A stretch of 64,000 nucleotides of DNA, taken from Levilactobacillus yonginensis (GTDB lineage Bacteria > Bacillota > Bacilli > Lactobacillales > Lactobacillaceae). A program made the translations under genes and the position numbers. The stretch is taken from the NCBI RefSeq assembly GCF_003946265.1, contig NZ_RHNO01000015.1, forward strand, positions 1-64,000, given 5' to 3'. Of this stretch, positions 1-7,362 are shown piece after piece (position 1 is the stretch's first letter; the number at the start of each line of letters is the position of its first letter). A model generated the notes under the pieces. That model ran no database searches and was not told the DNA's origin. It worked only from the letters and a program-made list of their open reading frames with translations.

Positions 1-6
1 AATTAT

Positions 7-79
7 TCCGGCATAGCTCAGTTGGTAGAGCACCTGACTGTTAATCAGGTTGTCGACGGTTCGAGCCCGCCTGCCGGAG
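7..79 (+). tRNA. tRNA-Asn (GTT)
   Basis: Cloverleaf with acceptor stem TCCGGCA/TGCCGGA, D-arm AGCTCAGTTGGTAGAGC and T-arm GGTTCGAGCCC. The anticodon loop CTGTTAA gives GTT, hence asparagine, and the discriminator is G. The CCA end is not encoded. It is the first of a tandem pair and may continue a larger tRNA or rRNA operon lying left of the window. Confidence 0.96.
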
Positions 80-107
80 TCGGGTTAACCCAGTTAGCCA
101 GAGTTAT

Positions 108-180
108 GCCGGCTTAGCTCAGTTGGTAGAGCATCGGTATCGTAAACCGAGGGTCGGGGATTCGAATTCCTCAGCCGGCA
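108..180 (+). tRNA. tRNA-Thr (CGT)
   Basis: Acceptor stem GCCGGCT/AGCCGGC and canonical D and T arms. The anticodon stem TCGGT/ACCGA closes the loop ATCGTAA, so the anticodon is CGT (threonine). It lies 28 bases after tRNA-Asn and just before a terminator, so the two are probably co-transcribed. CCA is not encoded. Confidence 0.96.
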
Positions 181-187
181 TCAGATA

Positions 188-217
188 ATCGTCAGTCTTA
201 TGACTGGTGATTTTTTT
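188..217 (+). terminator. Rho-independent terminator of the tRNA pair
   Basis: A ten-pair stem (two wobble pairs) with loop TTAT ends in seven T residues, directly after tRNA-Thr. Confidence 0.85.
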
Positions 218-472
218 GTGTCTAAAATTTGTTTGCTAGTCGTAGTCAACCGCCGAACCTAACTTGACCGTGTCAGGAAGAAAACGGTTACAGTCGATGA
301 CACAATTGGTATATCCAATCGAAACTAATTGGTATAGAGCACATAAACCCTAACATGACGGTAAATAAGGTGGGCTAAATAAATATTGATTTTCTCTATT
401 ATCCTATTGTGGTATAGGTAGCAAAGTGCTATTCTTAATTCATGAAGAAGAACGTGAAGGGGAGAACTAATT
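218..472 (+). promoter_or_regulatory. Upstream region of the EIIB-like gene with operator-like repeats
   Basis: No gene is visible in these 255 bases. ATTGGTATA occurs twice (305-313 and 328-336), the first as part of the inverted repeat ATTGG-TATAT-CCAAT (305-319). A second inverted repeat, CCTAT/ATAGG, lies at 403-418. These resemble operators of a GntR or LacI type regulator. The ribosome site GAAGGGGAG precedes the ATG at 473. I could not fix a convincing -35/-10 pair. Confidence 0.4.
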
Positions 473-790
473 ATGAAGAATGTTCTATTATTATCCGGTA
501 AAGAAAACTCAAGTCGACTATTTTTAGGTGAAGCTAAGCGAGTTGCTGAGACACGTCACGTGGCATTAGCTTTTACAGCTAGTACGGTTGATGATTTGAC
601 AGCTGACATGCTGGCGGAACAAGACTTGGTCTTACTGGCCCCCCAAGCTGCTGATCTCGTGGAAACTGCAGCCCTTCATACTCAGGTGCCAACTGCTTTG
701 ATCCCCAATGATATCTATGGGTGGTTGAATGGCCAAGCTTTAGTCAAATTTGCTTGCCAACAGTTGGACTTAGCTTCAATGCCTGCTTAA
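473..790 (+). CDS. PTS EIIB-like protein lacking the active cysteine
   Basis: A 105-residue protein shaped like the EIIB component of lactose/cellobiose PTS permeases: an N-terminal beta strand and loop, a DLVLLAPQ segment near residues 50-58, and an IPNDIYGWLNGQALVKFA stretch near 79-96 like the family's DYG-MNG-VL-FA tail. In true EIIB proteins the first loop carries the phosphorylated cysteine in a C-x-x-G-M-S-T-S motif. Here the loop is LSGKENSSRL, and the only cysteine is near residue 97. No EIIA or EIIC gene is adjacent. It cannot relay phosphate in the usual way; a regulatory or binding role is a guess. Monocistronic, with its own terminator. Confidence 0.65.
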   Translation: MKNVLLLSGKENSSRLFLGEAKRVAETRHVALAFTASTVDDLTADMLAEQDLVLLAPQAADLVETAALHTQVPTALIPNDIYGWLNGQALVKFACQQLDLASMPA

Positions 791-804
791 CATATATATG
801 GAAG

Positions 805-840
805 AAACGTGTGTTGGTTAAAACCTGACACACGTTTTTT
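805..840 (+). terminator. Rho-independent terminator
   Basis: Stem AAACGTGTGT / ACACACGTTT followed by a T-run, 15 bases after the EIIB-like gene. Confidence 0.9.
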
Positions 841-990
841 ATTTGCGAAATTTTATTCATAACTAAATTGATAATCGCACGATAAGGAGAATGAATAAAA
901 AATAAGAGGATTGCATGAGATGGCTAATAATTTCATCATTGTTTTTTCGCGCCATGCCGCTAATTAGAGCGGGTGCCGTTGCGAAAGTCG

Positions 991-1019
991 TTGCGTAACG
1001 GTACTTCATGCAGTATAAT
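991..1019 (+). promoter_or_regulatory. Sigma-A promoter of dtpT
   Basis: TTGCGT, 17 bases, then a perfect TATAAT. It leaves a leader of about 105 bases containing a hairpin (CGCCAA 1057-1062 with TTGGCG 1074-1079) before the GGAGG at 1118 and the TTG start. The 841-990 stretch upstream holds only tiny reading frames (see findings). Confidence 0.75.
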
Positions 1020-1132
1020 TACTACTATGTTTTATTAGAGGTCTATGAGACACCGCCGCCAAGGGATTTGGGATTGGCGTTACGGATGATAAAATTATTC
1101 ATTTTTGCAGATGCTATGGAGGTATTATAGTT

Positions 1133-2614
1133 TTGAATAACAAACCGGAATCAACCAGCCAGGACCGAACCTTCTTCGGCCAACCTCGCGGGTTATCAAC
1201 CTTGTTCTTCACAGAAATGTGGGAACGGTTCAGTTACTACGGGATGCGTGCCATCCTTATTTACTACATGTACTACTCTGTCACCAAGGGTGGTCTAGGC
1301 TTTGACAAGACGACCGCTGCTTCCGTGATGTCCATCTACGGGTCGATGGTTTACTTATCCTCTGTTTTGGGTGGGTACTTAAGTGACCGTGTTTGGGGTA
1401 GTCGACGGACTGTGTTCATTGGTGGGGTTCTCATCATGTTTGGGCACATTGCGTTGTCTGTTCCTGCCGGGAGCGTTGCCCTGTTTATTTCGATCCTGCT
1501 GATTGTTTTAGGGACTGGGCTGTTGAAGCCAAACGTCTCTGAAATGGTTGGGGGCCTGTACGATGCAGGGGATACCCGTCGAGACGCTGGGTTCACCATC
1601 TTCGTCTTCGGGATTAACCTGGGGTCGTTAGTGGCACCAATGTTAGTTGGTTGGCTTGGGTTGAAGTACAACTTCCACCTTGGGTTCTCATTAGCCGCTA
1701 TCGGGATGTTCTTGGGGTTAGTTCAATACTGGCTTGGCGGTAACAAGTACCTGAGCAAGGATAGCTTGTACCCAAGTGATCCACTGGAACCTGGTGACAT
1801 GAAGAAGCTGACTGTTCGGGGCTCACTCGGATTGGTTGCTTTCGCCTTAGTCATTGTTCTGATGTACTTATTGGGTTCATTGAACTTAAACAACTTCGTG
1901 CTCTTGTTGTCGATCATTGCCCTCGCTGCACCAGTTGTCTACTTTATCATCTTCTTAACCAGTAAAAAGGTTACACCGACCGAACGGAAACACGTTTGGG
2001 CTTACTTGGGCCTGTTCATCGCTGCGATGATCTTCTGGGCAATTGAAGAACAAGGGTCATCCGTATTGGCACTGTTCGCAGCCAACCAAACGAATAACCA
2101 CTTCATGGGAATTCACATCTTGCCAGCTTGGTACCAGATGTTAAACCCACTGTTCATCTTGATCTACACGCCATTCTTCGCTGCTTTGTGGAACCGTTGG
2201 GGTAAGAAACAGCCAAGTTCTCCAGCTAAGTTTGCAACTGGTATGTTATTTGCCGGGGCATCTTACTTGATCATGGTGATTCCTGTCACGATGTTTGGGA
2301 CTAGCGCTCGAATCAGCCCACTCTGGTTGGTTGGTAGTTGGGCAGTTGTCGAAATTGCCGAACTGTTGATTTCACCTATCGGGTTGTCCGTGACGACCAA
2401 GTTGGCACCAAAGGCCTTCCAATCTCAAATGATGAGTATGTGGTTCTTGGCCGATGCCGCTGGGCAAGCCGTGAACTCACAAATCGTTAAGTTCTACACG
2501 CCAGGTAATGAAGGTAACTACTTCTTGGGCGTGGCGATTGTAGCCATTGTTGCCGGGTTGATTATGTTTGTCTTGGTTAAACCAATTAAGAACTTAATGG
2601 CTGGGATTAAATAG
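1133..2614 (+). CDS. dtpT: Proton-dependent di/tripeptide transporter (POT family)
   Basis: A 493-residue integral membrane protein of the POT/PTR family, importing di- and tripeptides with protons. The family signature FFTEMWERFSYYGMRAIL stands at residues 26-43, covering the E-x-x-E-R proton-coupling motif of helix 1. A second conserved stretch, GxNLGSLVAP, lies near 160-169. Length and 12-14 hydrophobic segments fit DtpT of lactococci and lactobacilli. The start is TTG at 1133, 10 bases after GGAGG; no ATG fits better. Single gene between its own promoter and a strong terminator. Peptide uptake agrees with the peptidases (S9, PepC) in this window. Confidence 0.93.
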   Translation: MNNKPESTSQDRTFFGQPRGLSTLFFTEMWERFSYYGMRAILIYYMYYSVTKGGLGFDKTTAASVMSIYGSMVYLSSVLGGYLSDRVWGSRRTVFIGGVLIMFGHIALSVPAGSVALFISILLIVLGTGLLKPNVSEMVGGLYDAGDTRRDAGFTIFVFGINLGSLVAPMLVGWLGLKYNFHLGFSLAAIGMFLGLVQYWLGGNKYLSKDSLYPSDPLEPGDMKKLTVRGSLGLVAFALVIVLMYLLGSLNLNNFVLLLSIIALAAPVVYFIIFLTSKKVTPTERKHVWAYLGLFIAAMIFWAIEEQGSSVLALFAANQTNNHFMGIHILPAWYQMLNPLFILIYTPFFAALWNRWGKKQPSSPAKFATGMLFAGASYLIMVIPVTMFGTSARISPLWLVGSWAVVEIAELLISPIGLSVTTKLAPKAFQSQMMSMWFLADAAGQAVNSQIVKFYTPGNEGNYFLGVAIVAIVAGLIMFVLVKPIKNLMAGIK

Positions 2615-2630
2615 TCATTATTTAAAGCAG

Positions 2631-2665
2631 AAAGTGCTACTCTTATGCGGAGTAGCACTTTTTTT
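2631..2665 (+). terminator. Rho-independent terminator of dtpT
   Basis: Twelve-base stem AAAGTGCTACTC/GGAGTAGCACTT with loop TTATGC and a run of T. Confidence 0.93.
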
Positions 2666-2685
2666 ATGGAAGGAGGCGGGTTTCT

Positions 2686-3501
2686 GTGGTTCGCGTAGCA
2701 ATGATCAGTGATTTGCACTTAGACATCAATCATCAAGACGCTCATACTGTGGCGCGGCAGCAAACTGCTTATCTGCGCCAGCAACGAGTTGGTATTTATC
2801 TGATTGCGGGGGACATCAGCAATCATTTTTCCCAATCGGTGGCGTTTACTCAGGACTTGCAGAGACAATTAGCACCGGCTCAAGTGAAATTTATTGCGGG
2901 CAATCACGATATGGTTCATGACATCTCGTATGCGGGCCTAGAATCGCCTCAGGGGCCAACTTACCTTCATCGCGGGTATTTAGACGTACCGGGGACAAAC
3001 TGGCGGATAATTGGCAATAACGGCTGGTATGACTATCTATTTGCCGACAACCTGACTGGTCGGAACTTTTTAACCTGGAAACGGGCGTTCTGGGTCGATG
3101 CTGCAATTACTCAACCGATGACGGACCCCGAACGGATGGATGAGGTGTTAGCTCAGGTTGAGGCACAATTACGGGTAGCACAACAAGCTGGCAAACGGGT
3201 ATTGTTTATGACGCATTTCGTTCCACGACGAGATTACATCAAAATTACCGGAGATGATCGTTTCTGGAACATGGCCAACGCACTGTTAGGTAGTCCCCGG
3301 TTGGGGGACCTGTTGGCCAAGTATCACGTGACAATCACACAATTTGGCCACGTCCATCGACGCTTTGCCCCGCGTCATTTTGCTGGAACGACTTATTATG
3401 ATCAAGCAGTTGGCTATCGGAATAAGCGCTTTAGTGAATGGTCGCAACCAGATTATATGACTGAGTGGCAGCAACGATTAAGAATTTTAGACTTAAAATG
3501 A
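2686..3501 (+). CDS. Calcineurin-like metallophosphoesterase
   Basis: A 271-residue soluble phosphoesterase. The metal-site motifs appear in order: D-x-H in ISDLHLD (residues 8-14), GD near residue 46, GNHD near 72-75, TH near 175, and GHVHRR near 221. The whole catalytic core is therefore present. The substrate cannot be read from sequence. The GTG start at 2686 lies nine bases after AGGAGG. It stands alone between the dtpT terminator and a tRNA promoter. Similar proteins are annotated as phosphohydrolases in lactobacilli. Confidence 0.85.
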   Translation: MVRVAMISDLHLDINHQDAHTVARQQTAYLRQQRVGIYLIAGDISNHFSQSVAFTQDLQRQLAPAQVKFIAGNHDMVHDISYAGLESPQGPTYLHRGYLDVPGTNWRIIGNNGWYDYLFADNLTGRNFLTWKRAFWVDAAITQPMTDPERMDEVLAQVEAQLRVAQQAGKRVLFMTHFVPRRDYIKITGDDRFWNMANALLGSPRLGDLLAKYHVTITQFGHVHRRFAPRHFAGTTYYDQAVGYRNKRFSEWSQPDYMTEWQQRLRILDLK

Positions 3502-3520
3502 AAAAATATGCAAAAACCTC

Positions 3521-3549
3521 TTGACGGTTTATGCAGAATTTTGTATGAT
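3521..3549 (+). promoter_or_regulatory. Promoter of the tRNA-Tyr/Gln operon
   Basis: TTGACG, 17 bases, TATGAT, about 35 bases before tRNA-Tyr. A strong consensus fit, as expected for stable RNA. Confidence 0.85.
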
Positions 3550-3583
3550 AGTGAAGTTGATTCGTTACGACGATTCATTTTTT

Positions 3584-3666
3584 GGTGGGGTAGCGAAGTC
3601 TGGCTAAACGCGGCGGACTGTAAATCCGCTCCTTCGGGTTCGGTGGTTCGAATCCACTCCCCACCA
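3584..3666 (+). tRNA. tRNA-Tyr (GTA)
   Basis: Class II tRNA of 83 bases with a long variable arm. Acceptor stem GGTGGGG/CCCCACC; anticodon stem GCGGA/TCCGC with loop CTGTAAA, hence GTA. CCA is not separately encoded beyond the discriminator A. Confidence 0.96.
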
Positions 3667-3676
3667 TTTTTATTAT

Positions 3677-3748
3677 TGGGCTATAGCCAAGTGGTAAGGC
3701 AACGGGTTTTGATCCCGTGATGCGCTGGTTCGAACCCAGCTAGCCCAA
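3677..3748 (+). tRNA. tRNA-Gln (TTG)
   Basis: Acceptor TGGGCTA/TAGCCCA; anticodon stem ACGGG/CCCGT with loop TTTTGAT, hence TTG (glutamine). It lies ten bases after tRNA-Tyr and is followed at once by a terminator. Confidence 0.95.
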
Positions 3749-3753
3749 CTTAG

Positions 3754-3782
3754 ACCAGTCACTGTGTGTGGCTGGTTTTTTT
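3754..3782 (+). terminator. Terminator of the tRNA-Tyr/Gln operon
   Basis: Stem ACCAGTCAC/GTGGCTGGT with loop TGTGT and seven T residues. Confidence 0.88.
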
Positions 3783-4061
3783 GTGTCCAAATTTCAAAAA
3801 AACTTTTTTTGTCACAAATTGAAAAGTTTGTCCCTAAAAGTAAGTACTCACTAGTTAACTGTAGGTGCTGGGCTTGCAGTAAGTGTTCTTCTGCATTTGG
3901 TTTAAGTGAATATAAAAGGGCGATACCCAATTATAGCCGTAATCGTTATCCCCCTAGGCAATTGAGCTTCTGGCTCAAGGTGTTAACATGTATATGTGGT
4001 TAGTACGGGATAAATTAAATTATAAGAAAAATGGTTTTATTGTAAAAGGGGTGGCAAAGAC
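3783..4061. other. Upstream region of the surface-protein gene
   Basis: 279 bases without a gene. It holds a small hairpin (TTGAGC...GCTCAA near 3963-3978) and A+T-rich sequence before the ribosome site AAAGGGGTGG. I could not settle a promoter. Confidence 0.3.
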
Positions 4062-7000
4062 ATGTACGAACAAAAATGGCAATCAGCAAAGCATTTCAGC
4101 TGTTCAAGTTGCAAATGGTTATATGCCGGCGCAACCGTGGTTGGCCTGAGCGCCGGAATGATGCTGACAGGGGTCGTCGCAAGTGCTAACAGCGCTGCAC
4201 CTGGCGATTCAGAGTTAACACCACAGACGCAAGTTACATCAGCTACCCAAGCAGCAATTACCACCCCATCAACGCCAGCGACACCTGCTAGTTCCTCAGA
4301 AGATAAGCAGGTAGGAGCCGGTGATCAACAAAGTGGTGAGAATGCCCCGGATCAGCCAGCTAATGGCGGGGTCCAAGACAAGGATTCGAGTCTGTCTAAA
4401 GGTTCAGACCTTTCTAAAGAAACGGACAAGACTAGTCAGCCGGTTCAACCGGCTGACCAATCTGGCAAACTGACGACTTCCGATTCAAACTTTCGGTCGC
4501 GGGTGGCGGCTCCCGAAGCAACTAAGGAAGTACCAACGGCTACGCCAACGACGCAACGTGAACTAGCCTATCAGTTGAACGACGCTGGCTCAGGGTATAT
4601 CTTGACGAGATATGCGGACGCGGGTACTGCGGCAGCGTCGACTGCTACTACCTTAGTGATTCCTGATTTTTATCAAGGGAAGCCCGTTACGGTGGTTGGC
4701 ACTAATGCTTTCAAAGGAGCAGGCTTAACCGATGTAACGTTCGGAAAAAATCTACAATGGATTGAAGCCGGTGCCTTTGAAAATAATCTGTTAAAATCAA
4801 TTAAATTACCCGATGGTGTTTGGTCGGTTGGTGAAAGTGCGTTTGCCCATAATCAACTGACGACGGTTGATCTAAACCAAGTAAGCGCCATCAACGCATA
4901 CGCCTTCAGTGACAATGACATTACCAACCTGACGATTCCCGAGAATGTAACGGGCATCGCGGATTATGCCTTTCAGAACAATGCCATTACGAAACTGACT
5001 CTCAATCAAAAGGTCGTTTCAATCGGGAGCGGTGCCTTTCAGAATAATCAAATTCAAGGGCAACTGGTATTGCCAGATACGTTAACACAATTAGGTGTCC
5101 AAGCCTTTGAAAATAATCGGCTGACGGGTGTTACCTTGGATAGCGGTTTGACGATGTTGAACACGGGTGTTTTCGCCAATAACCAATTGACGGGAACGTT
5201 GGTCTTGCCAGCAACCATCACCAGCGTTGGTGACGAGGCATTTACCAATAACCAGTTGACGGATGTTCAGCTAAACGATAACCTGACTTCGATTGGGACG
5301 GCAGCGTTTGCCCATAACCTTATCGAAAAGTCACTTACCTTACCAAGTAAGTTGATTAACCTGGGCGATGAAGCCTTTTGGGACAACCGACTAACGGGGG
5401 TCACTTTGAATGATCAGTTGACCGGGATCGGCAGCAAAACGTTCGCTGATAATCAACTAAAAGGGACACTCAACCTACCGGCTAATATTTTAAATATTGG
5501 GACGCAGGCGTTCGCCAACAATCAGTTGACCGGTTTAACGGGTGGCACTAACCTACGAACGATTGAAAAGGAAGCCTTTTTGGACAACGATTTGACGGGG
5601 TCGTTTACTCTTTCGGATCAGTTGACGAGTATTGGAGAATCAGCTTTTGCCAACAACCACTTGACTCAGATTTTGGGTGGGGCGGGTCTGACGACCATTG
5701 AAGTCAACGCGTTTGTAAATAATGAGTTAAGTGGTGTCTTGAACCTTTCCAATGTTTTGAAGAGTATTGGGGAGTCGGCCTTTGCCAACAACCGATTGAC
5801 CGGTTTAACCGGTGGCGCCAGTCTGGACACGATCAATGACAAGGCGTTTGCTAACAACCAGTTGCAGGGAACGTTGACGTTAGCTGATACGCTCCATGAT
5901 GTCGGGGAATATGCCTTTGCCTACAACGACCTAACGAAGCTGGACTTGGGTGACGCGGTCAACAGTCTGGCAGATTACTCGTTTGCTTATAATAATCTCA
6001 AGGAAATCAATGCTAGTGGTAAGATCAATACGATTGGGGACTACGCGTTTGCCGGGCAACGAGACCTAGATAATGTTAAGGTGGACGCACTGGTTACCAA
6101 CAATGGTCAAACCAATACAGCAGTCTATCACGTTCGTGAAGCGATTATGAAACGGTTAGGGTTGAGCAACCTCGACTTGGCTGGGTTAAGCTTTACTGAC
6201 ACTGATACGCAACAGCTGCTGAACTACGATGCGGTGACGGATACACTGACGTTACCCGTTGGGTTCATTGGTGGCACGATTACCGTCAGTCTGAGCACCG
6301 ATAGTACAGATACCGGCCGCTACGGTGTGAAAAATCTGACCTTAGTCTTAAACCGCTACGTCATTGCTGATGTTGATATTCCAAGTAATCTGAAAGATGA
6401 AGACATGGGCGAGTGGCTGGTCGAGATTCACGCCGACAAGGTCAAAGATGCTGCTGGATATGTTGGTAATATCATCTCGGTCAAGGTACCCGTGATCGAG
6501 GGGTGGACTGCTAACAAGGCCTCAATTAAGGCAACGGTCAATCCGGATGGGACCATTACGCCAAATGAAGCCGTCATCTACACGTCGAAGGATGATACCA
6601 AGGGTGAACCAACCACTCCAACCGGTGGGGATACTGGTCATACTGGGGATGATTCCGGTACACCAACGATACCGACCGATGGTACTCAGACTGGTGACAC
6701 TGGCACAACGCCGGTAGATCCAGATGAGACACCGACTGAGGGTGACACGACTGACGAACCGACCGTTCAGGTACCCATTGTGATTGATGACCATGAGGCA
6801 GCTAAGATTACACCAGTGCTTTACGTTCCTGGTTGGCAGCATCATCAAAAGGGACGGCCGATTGATACTGAATGGTTGGGGCAACGTGCACCGCAGCAAC
6901 GGCAGACAAGCGTCAAGCCGGCTGGGAGTTACCGAGAAAATGGTGTCGTAGCGGTCAAGCCAATGGCGGTATCAGGATCCACGGCAACCGTTTCGCCGAC

Positions 7001-7151
7001 CACACAGCCCGCTCGGCAGTCAACAAACACTGACAAGCAAGTCACGTTGCCACAGACCAGTGAGCAAACTGGCTGGTGGCAAGCATTGGGTGTTGCCATG
7101 CTTAGTGTTTTAAGTTGGTTGGGCTTGGCTAAACATAAGCGTGAGTCATAG
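4062..7151 (+). CDS. LPQTxE-anchored leucine-rich-repeat surface protein
   Basis: A 1029-residue wall-anchored protein. The N-terminus resembles the KxYKxGKxW class of long signal peptides (CKWLYAGATVVGLSAGMML, residues 17-35), but the K/Y/G positions are partly replaced by cysteine and serine. A Ser/Thr/Pro-rich linker follows to about 150. About 21 BspA-type leucine-rich repeats of 22-24 residues, each with an AF-x-N-N-x-L core, run from about 212 to 665. A beta-rich domain and a Thr/Pro/Asp-rich spacer lead to the sorting signal LPQTSE (about 996-1001), a hydrophobic stretch and the tail KHKRES. The start ATG follows AAAGGGGTGG. The likely role is adhesion; the ligand is unknown. Confidence 0.85.
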   Translation: MYEQKWQSAKHFSCSSCKWLYAGATVVGLSAGMMLTGVVASANSAAPGDSELTPQTQVTSATQAAITTPSTPATPASSSEDKQVGAGDQQSGENAPDQPANGGVQDKDSSLSKGSDLSKETDKTSQPVQPADQSGKLTTSDSNFRSRVAAPEATKEVPTATPTTQRELAYQLNDAGSGYILTRYADAGTAAASTATTLVIPDFYQGKPVTVVGTNAFKGAGLTDVTFGKNLQWIEAGAFENNLLKSIKLPDGVWSVGESAFAHNQLTTVDLNQVSAINAYAFSDNDITNLTIPENVTGIADYAFQNNAITKLTLNQKVVSIGSGAFQNNQIQGQLVLPDTLTQLGVQAFENNRLTGVTLDSGLTMLNTGVFANNQLTGTLVLPATITSVGDEAFTNNQLTDVQLNDNLTSIGTAAFAHNLIEKSLTLPSKLINLGDEAFWDNRLTGVTLNDQLTGIGSKTFADNQLKGTLNLPANILNIGTQAFANNQLTGLTGGTNLRTIEKEAFLDNDLTGSFTLSDQLTSIGESAFANNHLTQILGGAGLTTIEVNAFVNNELSGVLNLSNVLKSIGESAFANNRLTGLTGGASLDTINDKAFANNQLQGTLTLADTLHDVGEYAFAYNDLTKLDLGDAVNSLADYSFAYNNLKEINASGKINTIGDYAFAGQRDLDNVKVDALVTNNGQTNTAVYHVREAIMKRLGLSNLDLAGLSFTDTDTQQLLNYDAVTDTLTLPVGFIGGTITVSLSTDSTDTGRYGVKNLTLVLNRYVIADVDIPSNLKDEDMGEWLVEIHADKVKDAAGYVGNIISVKVPVIEGWTANKASIKATVNPDGTITPNEAVIYTSKDDTKGEPTTPTGGDTGHTGDDSGTPTIPTDGTQTGDTGTTPVDPDETPTEGDTTDEPTVQVPIVIDDHEAAKITPVLYVPGWQHHQKGRPIDTEWLGQRAPQQRQTSVKPAGSYRENGVVAVKPMAVSGSTATVSPTTQPARQSTNTDKQVTLPQTSEQTGWWQALGVAMLSVLSWLGLAKHKRES

Positions 7152-7192
7152 CCGTTAACTGTTACTTCATAATAATAAATTTGTTTGACCGA

Positions 7193-7222
7193 GGGACTGG
7201 AGAATTTTCCAGTCCCTTTTTT
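7193..7222 (+). terminator. Terminator of the surface-protein gene
   Basis: Perfect stem GGGACTGGA/TCCAGTCCC, loop GAATTT, six T residues. Confidence 0.93.
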
Positions 7223-7362
7223 ATTATCGAATTTGTGAGAGCGGTTGATCTCAACGACGGGTCACTCTAAAGAATTGACAATTACCAGGAACTTCGCTAA
7301 AGTCAAACTAATAATTGCTCCAGACCATTTGTATTTTAAAATGAGGAAAGTGGGGTCTTACG

